Part shown: positions 40,403 to 49,149 of the stretch, in pieces | Layout of the letters: each line of letters opens with the position of its first letter | Numbering within the stretch: position 1 is the stretch's first letter | Assembly: GCF_029959445.1 (NCBI RefSeq) | Contig: NZ_JASCOR010000010.1 | Span: 1-51,161, forward strand | DNA from: Stenotrophomonas sp. PS02298 | GTDB taxonomy: Bacteria; Pseudomonadota; Gammaproteobacteria; Xanthomonadales; Xanthomonadaceae | DNA: 51,161 nt | Direction of reading: 5' to 3' | The notes under the pieces: generated by a model | Seen by the model: the letters and a program-made list of their open reading frames with translations, nothing else | Told to the model about the DNA's origin: nothing | Database searches by the model: none | Made by a program: the position numbers and the translations under genes

Positions 40403-40831
40403 CTATAAGTGCTTCATCATGAATTCCGCAGTTCCAGGACATAAGCCAGCGAACTGCTGAGACGTGCGGATTGATTCCGGCGCTGCCGCCCGGGGCAGAC
40501 ATCTGTAGCCGCAGCGCTCGAACAAGGCAACTGCCGTGGTCGTCATTAAAAACAGCTCGGTGATGCCAGCATTGGTCGCTAGCTGTTCTGCATGGCGCAC
40601 CAGCACCGAGCCGTAGCCAAGTCCTCGATGGCCCTGCGCGACCGCCAAGGAACGTAGCAAGCCTGCCGGTGGATGCAGCTCTACACCCACTACACCGATG
40701 AGTTCATCTTCTTCGTAGAGACCACCGAAAACCCTACGCACACTGTCCTCAAGGTCGGTTACGGGCAGCGCGGCGTCCTTCAGCAAGGACAAGACAGCAA
40801 CGTTCACGGAAATTGTCTTGAAAGTTTTCAT
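40403..40831 (-). CDS. arsN2: GNAT acetyltransferase, ArsN2-like
   Basis: 142 residues. The acetyl-CoA site is seen in LRSLAVAQGHRGLGYGSVLVRHAEQLA (R/Q-x-x-G-x-G/A type), followed by LFLMTTTAVALFERCGYR. This last motif and the company of arsC and arsH match ArsN2 proteins, common in arsenic operons and not well characterised chemically. It is third on the minus strand, 36 bp after arsC. The ArsN1 enzymes acetylate phosphinothricin or arsinothricin; whether this one does is unknown. Confidence 0.82.
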   Translation of the reverse strand: MKTFKTISVNVAVLSLLKDAALPVTDLEDSVRRVFGGLYEEDELIGVVGVELHPPAGLLRSLAVAQGHRGLGYGSVLVRHAEQLATNAGITELFLMTTTAVALFERCGYRCLPRAAAPESIRTSQQFAGLCPGTAEFMMKHL

Positions 40832-40867
40832 CGTCTGCTCTGCAACGGCTGCGCGTATCAGTGAAGA

Positions 40868-41290
40868 TCAAGATGCGGGACTGTTCCCATGCTCACCGAT
40901 GACCAGCTCGCCGTCTTCCTTCACGAAGGGACCAACTACCGCCGGCAGGATTGCAAGGACCACCTCTGACGGGCGAGCAAGTCGCACTCCCAGGTCAGTT
41001 TCCACGAACGGTCTGTTGATCAGGATAGGATGCGCCAGCATCGCGTCGATCAACTGATCGTCGGCAAGGTCCGCATCGTCCAGGCCGAGTTCAATGTAGG
41101 GCGTTCCTTTCTGCCGGATTGCTTCTCTAACGGTCAATCCAGCCTTGCCGATGAGCTCAGCCAATCGCGCCCTGGACGGCGTATCGGTCAGATAGTCGAC
41201 GATCACTGGCTCGATGCCCGCATGCCTGATCAAAGCCAGCACGTTCCTGGAGGTTCCGCAGCTGGGGTTGTGGTAGATGGTTGCCTTCAT
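40868..41290 (-). CDS. arsC: glutaredoxin-dependent arsenate reductase
   Basis: 140 residues, the normal size of ArsC of the R773 type. The catalytic Cys11 sits in [16 protein letters not shown], and the arginine-containing segment [22 protein letters not shown] is retained. It reduces arsenate to arsenite using glutathione/glutaredoxin so that the Acr3 pump can expel it. It overlaps arsH by ATGA (41287-41290). Confidence 0.93.
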   Translation of the reverse strand: MKATIYHNPSCGTSRNVLALIRHAGIEPVIVDYLTDTPSRARLAELIGKAGLTVREAIRQKGTPYIELGLDDADLADDQLIDAMLAHPILINRPFVETDLGVRLARPSEVVLAILPAVVGPFVKEDGELVIGEHGNSPAS

Positions 41291-42033
41291 GCTCGGGCTC
41301 CTGCGGCCGCTTGAGGAGAGTTGGCGCCGGAGGCCGCCGCAAGAGCCGCTGCCGCTGCCGCTGCGTCACCCTTGCGCTCACTGTAGCGATCAACCAAATA
41401 GTCACTGCGATCCCTGACCAGCAGCGTGAACTTCACCAGTTCCTCCATCACATCGACGACCCGGTCGTAGTACGCCGATGGCTTCATCCGTCCCTGTTCA
41501 TCAAACTCCTGCCAGGCCTTCGGTACCGACGACTGGTTGGGGATGGTGATCATGCGCATCCAACGCCCCAGCACCCGCAACGCGTTCACCACATTGAAGG
41601 ATTGCGAACCGCCGCTGATCTGCATCACCGCGAGCGTGCGGCCTTGGGTGGGGCGAATGCCGGCCTCCTCCAGCGGCAGCCAGTCGATCTGGTTCTTCAG
41701 GACGGCGGTCAATGTCCCGTGCCGTTCCGGGCTGATCCAGACCTGTCCTTCGGACCATAGAGAGGCCTCGCGCAGTTCGCGCACCTTGGGGTGATCGGCC
41801 GGCACCGCGTCCAGCATCGGCAGGTCATGGGGATCGAACAACCGGGTCTCTGCACCAAATTGTTGCAGCAGGCGCTGTGCCTCCAAGGCCAGCTTGCGGC
41901 TATAGGACTGGGGACGGAGCGAGCCGTAGAGGATCAGGATGCGCAGCCGGTGCTTGCTGACGCTGACGATCTCCAGGTCGGAACTGATGGGCTGCTGCAG
42001 GGAGGCGGGGTGGATATTTGGAAGGTCGAGCAT
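41287..42033 (-). CDS. arsH: ArsH NADPH-dependent FMN reductase / organoarsenical oxidase
   Basis: 248 residues. The flavodoxin-like FMN motif [17 protein letters not shown] and the segment [23 protein letters not shown] are typical of ArsH. ArsH oxidises trivalent methyl and aromatic arsenicals to less toxic pentavalent forms. An Ala-rich C-terminal tail is longer than strictly needed. The gene begins 38 bp from arsR on the opposite strand, and a TTGCGG-N18-TAGAAT promoter on the minus strand overlaps the arsR promoter region. Confidence 0.92.
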   Translation of the reverse strand: MLDLPNIHPASLQQPISSDLEIVSVSKHRLRILILYGSLRPQSYSRKLALEAQRLLQQFGAETRLFDPHDLPMLDAVPADHPKVRELREASLWSEGQVWISPERHGTLTAVLKNQIDWLPLEEAGIRPTQGRTLAVMQISGGSQSFNVVNALRVLGRWMRMITIPNQSSVPKAWQEFDEQGRMKPSAYYDRVVDVMEELVKFTLLVRDRSDYLVDRYSERKGDAAAAAAALAAASGANSPQAAAGARA

Positions 42034-42035
42034 GG

Positions 42036-42076
42036 TTGCCCCAGGTAATCATTTCCATTATTCTAGTTTTATGGAA
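42036..42076 (+). promoter_or_regulatory. arsR-acr3 promoter with overlapping ArsR operator; leaderless start
   Basis: TTGCCC (42036-42041) and TATTCT (42059-42064) are 17 bp apart, placing the transcription start at or next to the arsR ATG (42071). TTCCAT (42053-42058) and ATGGAA (42071-42076) form an inverted repeat around the -10, a likely ArsR dimer site. The divergent arsH promoter uses the same region, so one repressor could shut both operons. Confidence 0.6.
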
Positions 42077-42385
42077 CATAAGTCCGCAACACTAGCTCTG
42101 GCCGCTCTTGGTCATGGAACGAGGCTGTCGATCTACCGCCTGTTGGTAGAGGCAGGTCGCGATGGCAAGTTGGCCGGCGAGATCGCCCAGGCGCTGACAC
42201 TTCCCGGCGCCACCCTATCCTTCCACTTGAAGGAGCTGGCCGGCGCTGGCTTGGTCACTTCCGAGCAGCGTGGCCGCACCGTTTGCTATCGCGCCAATTT
42301 CGACGTGATGACCAGCCTGGTCGACTACCTGACAGAGAACTGCTGCGCGGGCGACAAAACCTGTGGCACTCCGCCGCGGTGCTGA
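42071..42385 (+). CDS. arsR: ArsR-family arsenite-responsive repressor
   Basis: 104 residues from the ATG at 42071; the longer frame from 41939 lies inside arsH. The winged helix includes [29 protein letters not shown]. The usual CxC in the recognition helix is absent. Instead C91, C92 and C98 ([10 protein letters not shown]) form a C-terminal arsenite site like that of the Acidithiobacillus-type ArsR. No Shine-Dalgarno sequence precedes the ATG, consistent with a leaderless mRNA. The stop overlaps the acr3 start (TGATG). Confidence 0.92.
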   Translation: MEHKSATLALAALGHGTRLSIYRLLVEAGRDGKLAGEIAQALTLPGATLSFHLKELAGAGLVTSEQRGRTVCYRANFDVMTSLVDYLTENCCAGDKTCGTPPRC

Positions 42386-43437
42386 TGAACGATAAAGCAC
42401 AGGCGCCTGGCGAGCGCCTGTCACTCCCTGATCGCTTCCTGACTGTCTGGATATTCCTGGCAATGGTGGTCGGCGTGAGCCTGGGCGTCGCCTTCCCAGG
42501 CCTGCAGCACCGAATAGACGCACTGAGCGTCGGCACCACCAATTTGCCAATCGCCATCGGCCTGATCCTGATGATGTTCCCGCCGCTCGCCAAAGTGGAT
42601 TACGGGCAATTAGGCGTTGTGTTCAAGGACAGGCGTGTGCTGACGCTATCCCTGGTCCAGAATTGGGTGATAGGCCCGGCGCTGATGTTCGCCTTGGCGG
42701 TCATCTTTCTGCGCGACCAACCGGGTTACATGACCGGTCTCATTCTCATCGGCCTGGCCCGTTGCATCGCGATGGTGCTGGTCTGGAACCAGCTGGCAAA
42801 AGGTGACAACCAATACGTCGCCGGACTGGTCGCATTCAATTCACTGTTCCAGATCGCGCTGTTCAGCGTCTATGCCTGGTTCTTTCTCTCCTGGTTGCCG
42901 CCTGCGTTGGGGTTGCAGGGAGTCGTACTCAATGTTGGATTCTGGCCAGTTGCTGAGGCCGTCCTGATCTACCTGGGCATCCCGTTCGCTGCCGGGTATC
43001 TGGTACGCCGGGCGTTGACCAAATCGAAGGGGCTTCATTGGTATGAGCAGACATTCCTGCCTGCCATTGGCCCAATAACCCTGGTCGCCCTGTTGTTCAC
43101 GATCACGGTGATGTTCGCCATGAAGGGGGGCGATGTGGTCAAACTCCCATGGGATGTTTTGCGAATCGCTGTTCCGCTGGCGATCTATTTCGTGGTCCAG
43201 TTCACCGTGAGCTTCCTCATGGGCAAGTTGATCGCCAAAGACTATCCGCGCACCACTGCAATCGCGTTCACAGCTGCTGGCAACAACTTCGAGCTTGCGA
43301 TCGCTGTGGCGGTAGCTGCATTCGGTATTGGCTCACCCGTCGCATTCGCCGCCGTCATTGGCCCTTTGATCGAAGTACCGGTGCTGATCATCCTGGTGAA
43401 TGTCGCGCTCCGACTGAAGCAACGCTATTTTGCGTAA
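42385..43437 (+). CDS. acr3: Acr3-family arsenite efflux permease
   Basis: 350 residues with ten hydrophobic helices. Acr3 marks are [18 protein letters not shown] (essential Cys) and [18 protein letters not shown] (conserved Glu). It exports arsenite across the inner membrane. The gene is translationally coupled to arsR and faces arsHCN2, giving a complete arsenate/arsenite detoxification set. The frame opens at 42283, but those residues belong to arsR in another frame. Confidence 0.93.
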   Translation: MNDKAQAPGERLSLPDRFLTVWIFLAMVVGVSLGVAFPGLQHRIDALSVGTTNLPIAIGLILMMFPPLAKVDYGQLGVVFKDRRVLTLSLVQNWVIGPALMFALAVIFLRDQPGYMTGLILIGLARCIAMVLVWNQLAKGDNQYVAGLVAFNSLFQIALFSVYAWFFLSWLPPALGLQGVVLNVGFWPVAEAVLIYLGIPFAAGYLVRRALTKSKGLHWYEQTFLPAIGPITLVALLFTITVMFAMKGGDVVKLPWDVLRIAVPLAIYFVVQFTVSFLMGKLIAKDYPRTTAIAFTAAGNNFELAIAVAVAAFGIGSPVAFAAVIGPLIEVPVLIILVNVALRLKQRYFA

Positions 43438-43642
43438 AAAACTCCCAAGGAGACTCGCGCAGTGCGCGCGTCCGCTGCCTGCCAGGAGCAGTCGTCGCGA
43501 AACGTAAGCCGACGGTGGGCCTAGTCGAGTTTTATCGAGGAAGCCAGATCACCCTTTGTTGACACTTCAGCAAAGGCAGTCTCGGTTCCAGCCGGTAGTG
43601 GCACTTGCATCACGACGGAGCGATGCCGCCCCGGCAGTGGCG

Positions 43643-44554
43643 TCACCTGCTGGTCGGCGAGAAGTCCTGAGCTCCGCGCGTCTTTCGCCACTGGATCCAC
43701 GCGATCGCGGCGACGAAGAAGACGCTGCACAGGTAACTGCCCTCCGGCCCTTCCGCGCCACCGCTCAGGGTGTCGAGGCCTTGCGGGCGCAGCGCCACCA
43801 GCAGCGCCGGCAAGTGCGCATCGATGCCGGTGACGGGCAGTTCGAAGCCGGTCGCGAGCAACCAGTTCCACCCCGCGTGCCAGCCCATCACGCCCCAGAT
43901 GTTGCCGGTTCGCAGCGCCCAGGCGCAGGCGAACAGCGAGAACAGGAACGTGCCGAGCATGACCCGGGGCGGCTGGTGCGGACTGAAATGCAGGAAGCAG
44001 AAAACGAGCGACACCAGCAGCACTGCCACCGCTACATTGGTCTTGCGCGCCACCACCGACAGCATCCAGCCGCGGAAGATGACTTCCTCCACGCTCGCCT
44101 GGAACATGAAACTCAATAGCAGCAGACCGATGTGCAGCAGACTGACGGGCGACTGCCAGGCCTGCCCAAAGCCCGCCGCCTGCATGCCACCAGCCATCCA
44201 GATCGCGACTGCGACCAGCGCGATCGTGCCGAATCCAACGGCCAGTCCGCCCAGGAAGGTCTTCAGCGGCGCCGGACCGGTCAGCCCGATACTCGCCAGC
44301 GAGCGCCCTTCGACGAAGCGTACCCAGGCGAGCACGACCGCCAGCGTCGGCGCGAAGCCGATCCACAGCAGCGCATACAAGCCAGGGAGGCCGATCGGAT
44401 CGCCGCGCGGCGTCGACCAATACTGCGACTGCATCCACCCGTCCAGCGCGATCATCGGTACCGCGTTGAACATGATCATCAGGATCGGCGTCAGCCAAGC
44501 CCAGGGCAGCCAACCGCGGGCCGGATCGGACGAATACAGGGCAACGGGGGTCAT
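43643..44554 (-). CDS. CPBP-family intramembrane metalloprotease (CAAX/bacteriocin-processing type)
   Basis: 303 residues from the ATG at 44554 (MTPVALYSSDPARG...); the frame opens at 44596. About eight hydrophobic segments. The three CPBP motifs are present: EEVIFRGW (EExxxR), FCFLHF (FxxxH) and WHAGWN. Bacterial CPBP proteins are membrane-embedded glutamic/metalloproteases, mostly of unknown substrate, with some acting in bacteriocin immunity. It stands alone between the arsenic genes and IS remnants. The 205 bp after acr3 contain no gene I can support. Confidence 0.88.
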   Translation of the reverse strand: MTPVALYSSDPARGWLPWAWLTPILMIMFNAVPMIALDGWMQSQYWSTPRGDPIGLPGLYALLWIGFAPTLAVVLAWVRFVEGRSLASIGLTGPAPLKTFLGGLAVGFGTIALVAVAIWMAGGMQAAGFGQAWQSPVSLLHIGLLLLSFMFQASVEEVIFRGWMLSVVARKTNVAVAVLLVSLVFCFLHFSPHQPPRVMLGTFLFSLFACAWALRTGNIWGVMGWHAGWNWLLATGFELPVTGIDAHLPALLVALRPQGLDTLSGGAEGPEGSYLCSVFFVAAIAWIQWRKTRGAQDFSPTSR

Positions 44555-44762
44555 GCGGGGCTCCAGGTCGACGTGACCGCCGCTGCAAGCTGCCATCCGC
44601 GGGGGTGGCGTGGCAACCCGTTTGCGACCAAGTCACAGAAGCCGCCGATGAATCACCCGGATCGCCGACGAAATGGCGCTGAGTCGGCGCCCGTGATGTC
44701 CGCTTTGGGTGGCGGTTTCATATGTTCGATGAAACACAGACAGCTGCCCAAGCAGCAGGAGT

Positions 44763-45240
44763 GTTGCGGATCACTTCACGCATGAGTGTCTGGCCATCGT
44801 CGTGGACCAGTCGCTACGTGGCGAACATGTAGCCGAGGCAATGACAAGGCTGGCAGCCCAGCGAGGATCGCCAGGCGCAATAAAGGTAGACAACGGTAGC
44901 GAGTTCGCCGGACAGGTAATGGATCGTTGGGCATATGAGAACGCCGTCGAGCTGGATTTTTCACGACGCAGCACGCCGACCGACAACGCGCTTGTAGAAA
45001 GCTTCAACGGCCGGCTTCGGCAGGAATGCCTGAATGAGCATTGGTTCTTGTCACTGGCCGACGCGCGGAGCAGGACCGAAGGGTGGCGGCACTTCTATAA
45101 CGAGGAACGTCCCCACAGTGCACCAGGATGGAAAACCCCGGAGGAATTCGCCCTGAAACACGGGTCCCAAGCGAACTCCAAGGTGCCGTAGAACGCCGGA
45201 TTTTCCACTTTGAAATGCACCGGTAATCGGGGGTGGGTCA
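44763..45240 (+). mobile_element. 3' remnant of an IS3-family element with its right end
   Basis: Homology to an IS3 OrfB transposase begins abruptly near 44763 (in-frame HFTHECLAIVVDQSLRGEHV) and runs to the stop at 45191. The element then continues to a terminal repeat ending GGTGGGTCA at 45240. OrfA, the first part of OrfB and the left end are missing, so it cannot move by itself. The 200 bp before it, after the CPBP gene, hold no gene I can support. Confidence 0.75.
44802..45191 (+). pseudogene. truncated IS3-family transposase OrfB (integrase core C-terminal part)
   Basis: Up to 129 residues can be read from a GTG at 44802, but the homology extends upstream without a start codon, so this is a fragment. 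The second and third catalytic acids are present: D in IKVDNGSEFAGQ and E in NALVESFNGRLRQECLNEH. RPHSAPGWKTPEEFA closes the domain. The first catalytic Asp and the helix-turn-helix region are lost. Confidence 0.85.
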
Positions 45241-45245
45241 CTTCA

Positions 45246-47741
45246 TCAAGCAGCCACTTCACGCTCCTGCATACCTAATGGCCCGGCCAACTCAGCCTCA
45301 ACCACATGCGCACCAAGCTTCAGGCTATCGCGCTGCTTCACCACCCCCACCACCAACGGCTTGAGCAAGGAGTTCAAGTAAGCACGACCTTCGTACTCGC
45401 CCGAGAGAATGCGCTGCTGAGTCTGTTTGTTCGACAACAACATAAAATTGCGCACGGTGACCTGCAGCTCTGCCTCTGTGAGCGCGAAGGTCAGCGCCAT
45501 GTAGGACAGATGCGCGCGGAAGCGCTGATTAGCTTGGGCCTGCTCGCGCTCGCGTTGTTCAGCAAAGAACCAATCCGCAGTGAAGCTACCCGCCATGCCG
45601 CCCAATATTCCGCCACCAGCACGGCCGATGAATAGACCAAGTGGGCCTACCGGTGCACCGATAGCGCCGCCAATGACCGAACCTACGAACGCCCCCGCCG
45701 TGCCCGCAGCTGCACCAACCACAGTGCGTTTCAGCTGGGCCGCGGTAATCTCTTTACGCATCATTCGGTAGATGTCCGGAGCGGATGCCATGCCGATAGC
45801 AACCACGGACGACACCGCCACCCCACCCAAGGCACGATTCAACGCTGTCTTCTTCACCCCCATGCCCGTAGCAAGCATATCTTGCAACGTTGGCGGGAAG
45901 CCACTTACGTCTATCGTCTTCAGCAATGCCTGCACAGGCGCCACGCGGTGCAACTGTTGAATGGCGACATAGGATCCCATGGTCGTCGCCCCGACCTTCG
46001 CCGCCTGCCAACCAGCCGCTTGCAGCGCCGCCTTACCATCGCCGTTGCGCCAATAGATCAACGCTGCGCTCAAACAGAAGCTCACCGATGCCGCACTAAT
46101 ACCAACCACCGCGCCATCGACAACATCGAAAGCTAGCCCCTCCAGCCTACCGAAGCGCACAATGTTCTTCGCTTGCTCGTAAGTAGTCCCTCCCTGGACC
46201 ACCAGTTCCTTTGCCGCAGCAGGATCGTCGACCCCCGGCACCTTACCGGCCTGGATCTTAGCCTCCATATGCTTCACAGCGGCCTGATATTGGTCTGCCG
46301 GGACCTCCAGCTTCATCGGCGTCCCGTCAGCCGCGTAGTAGCGATAGTCGCCCGTATTTTTGTTATCAAAAGCCTGATTTACGCTTTTTGCCGCGCTTCG
46401 ACAGTACTTTGTCTGCAGCAGCTCACCGTCAACCAAACGGTCAGCACCGTTCTTGGCATTATTGTTGCCAACGACCTTGGCAAAGCGCCCCTTTAACCTA
46501 TCCAGATAGGTATTTGCCACCTCAGCAGCGTGGCCATGCCCCTGCCCGCCTGCAGCAAATAGTTTGTGATTGGCCACCCAAGCATCGGTGCCTCCCATCA
46601 GCACAAAACCATTGACAACAGCATCGTTGAGGAAGCTTGCCGGTTCTTGCTGATGGATCTCCAGGCAGGCACGGTCAGTCTGTTGACAGATACGACTGCA
46701 AAACCAATCCACTCCGTCGTCGTTTGCGGCAGGCCTATCCAACCACCGGGACGAGCCACAACCACTGCACCGCAGCAAGTGTTCGTTGCTCACGTACGGC
46801 ACGAAGGCCCTGCCATCTTCGAATTGATGCATCTCGCCCAAACGCAAATGATGGACAAGCAGGTCAGCACCATCATCGTGCTCGAGTGCAAGATGCGCCT
46901 TCACGATGCTTTGCAGCGCTGCCCTCGGATAACGTACGCCTTGGATAAATGCCGCTTCCACGGCATCGCGACAACCGCTGTACTGCACTGCACAAAACAG
47001 AAAACGGCGACCATTGAGTTCAACCTCAACCATACGCCCGTTGAGCGTGGCAAAGGCTACATGCTGCCGCACGAGCCGAGGCAACTCATCACCTAGCGTC
47101 GTGTAAGTCCGCCCCATCTGTGCAATTAGTCCATCCAGAGGAACCCCGCGGTGATTGCGGACTGTCCGCTCAAGCTGGTTAGCTAGAGCTGACAGCTGAC
47201 TGTAGCGCGTCATGGTGAAGACAAGCGTGGCAATCGTAACGAGCCAACAGGTCAACGCGGCAGCGTGCAGCCAAAATCCTTCCTGTCCTGCGGCGGGAGC
47301 GGCGACCGTAAGGCCTATGGTGAGCATCGTAAGCCACAACCCCACGTGGGATGCCACGTCGTACCGAATGCGCTGGCTGCGTAGTACATCCTGCCAAGCC
47401 AGCCTTCGCGTGCTGCTACTGGTACGCTGACGAACAATGGCCACACCTAGCCCCATTAGGGCTATCACAGCGAAGCCGGCGGACTGAATGTAGAGGCCAG
47501 TGACTGCCAGAATGCCCGCGGAAAGCGAGGCAGCAATGAAGAGAATCGGATCGGCAAGCCAGCTGGCGCCCATCCAACCGGAAACAGCGTGACTGCTTTT
47601 TCCAGCCAACATGGGAATGCCTATGGCGGTCATTAGCAGGAGCTTGCCGAGGAAGCGTGCACCTTTTGCAGCAATATAAAGCAGGCCAGCGAGTAGCAAA
47701 AGGGCGATGATCACCACAATCAGGATGACGACGACTTGCAT
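45246..47741 (-). CDS. 831-residue membrane protein with zinc-finger-like site, nuclease-like motif and glycine zipper
   Basis: I recognise no named family with confidence. Residues 1-170 contain about five or six hydrophobic helices. A Cys cluster follows (C325, C328, C348, C352; CSGCGSSRW ... FCSRIC), likely a zinc ribbon. Then comes GGQGHGHAAEVAN (398-410) and NGADRLVDGELLQTKY (431-446), where D434 with Q443-T-K445 recalls the D...QxK active site of Mrr-type PD-(D/E)xK nucleases. This block, up to GGTTYEQAKNIVRFGRLEGL, resembles a widespread uncharacterised bacterial family I remember but cannot name. Residues 675-720 form a Gly/Ala zipper able to insert in membranes. The stop lies 5 bp from an IS3 end. 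It may be a toxin or phage-defence protein. Confidence 0.7.
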   Translation of the reverse strand: MQVVVILIVVIIALLLLAGLLYIAAKGARFLGKLLLMTAIGIPMLAGKSSHAVSGWMGASWLADPILFIAASLSAGILAVTGLYIQSAGFAVIALMGLGVAIVRQRTSSSTRRLAWQDVLRSQRIRYDVASHVGLWLTMLTIGLTVAAPAAGQEGFWLHAAALTCWLVTIATLVFTMTRYSQLSALANQLERTVRNHRGVPLDGLIAQMGRTYTTLGDELPRLVRQHVAFATLNGRMVEVELNGRRFLFCAVQYSGCRDAVEAAFIQGVRYPRAALQSIVKAHLALEHDDGADLLVHHLRLGEMHQFEDGRAFVPYVSNEHLLRCSGCGSSRWLDRPAANDDGVDWFCSRICQQTDRACLEIHQQEPASFLNDAVVNGFVLMGGTDAWVANHKLFAAGGQGHGHAAEVANTYLDRLKGRFAKVVGNNNAKNGADRLVDGELLQTKYCRSAAKSVNQAFDNKNTGDYRYYAADGTPMKLEVPADQYQAAVKHMEAKIQAGKVPGVDDPAAAKELVVQGGTTYEQAKNIVRFGRLEGLAFDVVDGAVVGISAASVSFCLSAALIYWRNGDGKAALQAAGWQAAKVGATTMGSYVAIQQLHRVAPVQALLKTIDVSGFPPTLQDMLATGMGVKKTALNRALGGVAVSSVVAIGMASAPDIYRMMRKEITAAQLKRTVVGAAAGTAGAFVGSVIGGAIGAPVGPLGLFIGRAGGGILGGMAGSFTADWFFAEQREREQAQANQRFRAHLSYMALTFALTEAELQVTVRNFMLLSNKQTQQRILSGEYEGRAYLNSLLKPLVVGVVKQRDSLKLGAHVVEAELAGPLGMQEREVAA

Positions 47742-48028
47742 GTCAGTGAAGCTCCAGGCGCACGGAAAGCCTTAGGCGTTATCGGCCAGAAGTCGCGGAC
47801 CTTTAATGTTGAAAGGTAAAACGCCACAGCACTGCCACTGAGCCGCAACAGCATTGCTATTGATATAGAACCTGATATCCAATCAGGTCACCAGAGCCCT
47901 CAATTATCGTAACCCGGCCGCAGTGGAACCCGCTGAGAGCAGCGACCCAGAATAGTAGTTGTCAGCAAACAAAGTGGCAGTGCAGAATCCGCCAAGATAC
48001 TGCAGATAGGCGACGACCCAAGGCAGGA
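47742..48028. other. divergent intergenic region of the island
   Basis: About 290 bp separate the starts of the 831-residue gene and the lipoprotein hydrolase. It is lower in GC than the core genome and should contain promoters for both directions. I see no clear hexamer pair or RNA gene. Confidence 0.4.
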
Positions 48029-48037
48029 GGGGGGGGG
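48029..48037 (+). repeat. homopolymeric tract of nine G between ribosome binding site and start codon
   Basis: AGGAGG runs straight into further G residues (G at 48029-48037), then C, then the ATG at 48039. Slipped-strand changes in the tract would alter Shine-Dalgarno to start spacing without shifting the reading frame. Such tracts are known phase-variation sites in other bacteria. Here that role is inference. Confidence 0.6.
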
Positions 48038-48038
48038 C

Positions 48039-49130
48039 ATGCTATTTTCAAACATGTGGCGACCAAGGGTCACCGCAATAGCTGTTGTTTCACTACTTGC
48101 CAGCGCGTGCTCTTATCCAGGCATTCGAGTGCGTGACATATCCACTCCCACTATACGGAGCAACTGGGGCAATGCCGGCGTGGTTGATAACCGCCGAGAA
48201 TTTTCCGAGCTGTTCTGCGCGAACCTCTCCCAGACAAAACATAGCCCACCCAATTACTGCGACAAATGGCTATGGAACATGTCAGGATCTGGAACCCTCT
48301 CCACGAAACACCTTGATCCTCCGCGCAATGCATCGTCCCGCGCTAGTAGCAAGACAATCATCATCATTCCGGGGATCTTCAGCGAATGCGTAGCACCGTG
48401 GGTCACCCCATTCTCCGCGGATTACGCAGATCTGCGGTCCCAGGGACATCAGATCTATGTGGTTCCCGTATCGGGAAGGGGCTCATCGCTTCTCAATGCG
48501 AGCATCATCCAAGAAAAATTTGAAGACTTAGGTGATATCGCAAGTGGAGCAATAGTGATCGCCTACTCCAAAGGTGCAAGTGACTTCATGTTGGCAGCTA
48601 GCAGACTCGAGTCCGTATCTTGGCGGAATCGAGTTTCCGCCTTCGTTTCCATTGCAGGAACAGCTGGTGGGTCACCGATAGCCAATCATGGCTCTACTGC
48701 TTACCGCCGCTTAGCAAGGAAAGCGCCATTCCGCGCATGTTCGCCGCAAGATGGCGGAGGAGTACAAAGTCTGACGTACACAGAAGCGCGAAATGTTGCT
48801 GATGCATTTCTGGAAAACCATCCACCCTTCCCTAGCTACAGCATCGCAGCGGTCGCGGATGACATACCCGTCACCCCCTTCTTACGGCCGTTCCATAGTC
48901 TACTGTCACGAATTGATGAGCGTAATGACGGCCAAGTTCTACTTGAAGATGCAGTTATCCCTCGCAGCACAGTACTAGGAATTTTTCGGGCCGATCACTG
49001 GTCCATCGCTCTGCCCTTTGCCGAAAGCACCGCCACTGAGATGAAGCCACTGGGAATCAACAATGACTTCCCTCGAGGCGCTCTCATCCAGTCAATCGTT
49101 GACTACCTTGATAGCCCCCCTCTGCCGTAA
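48039..49130 (+). CDS. lipoprotein alpha/beta-hydrolase (lipase/esterase-like)
   Basis: 363 residues. A signal with lipobox LLASAC (C24) makes it a lipoprotein. KTIIIIPGIFSEC is the oxyanion-side strand and loop of an alpha/beta hydrolase. The nucleophile is S177 in VIAYSKGASDF (A-x-S-x-G form), with D297 (ERNDGQV) and H320 (FRADHWSIAL) completing a plausible triad. The metallophosphoesterase gene follows by 19 bp. Exact substrate unknown; phospholipid or ester hydrolysis in the envelope is likely. An alternative ATG at 48054 would shift the start away from the G-tract. Confidence 0.78.
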   Translation: MLFSNMWRPRVTAIAVVSLLASACSYPGIRVRDISTPTIRSNWGNAGVVDNRREFSELFCANLSQTKHSPPNYCDKWLWNMSGSGTLSTKHLDPPRNASSRASSKTIIIIPGIFSECVAPWVTPFSADYADLRSQGHQIYVVPVSGRGSSLLNASIIQEKFEDLGDIASGAIVIAYSKGASDFMLAASRLESVSWRNRVSAFVSIAGTAGGSPIANHGSTAYRRLARKAPFRACSPQDGGGVQSLTYTEARNVADAFLENHPPFPSYSIAAVADDIPVTPFLRPFHSLLSRIDERNDGQVLLEDAVIPRSTVLGIFRADHWSIALPFAESTATEMKPLGINNDFPRGALIQSIVDYLDSPPLP

Positions 49131-49149
49131 ATAACAACAAGGAGCATTA

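Noticed and set aside
43521-44636. 371-codon minus-strand frame overlapping the CPBP protease
   Set aside because: Out-of-frame reading of the same strand, Arg/Gly-rich; the CPBP frame holds all three family motifs.
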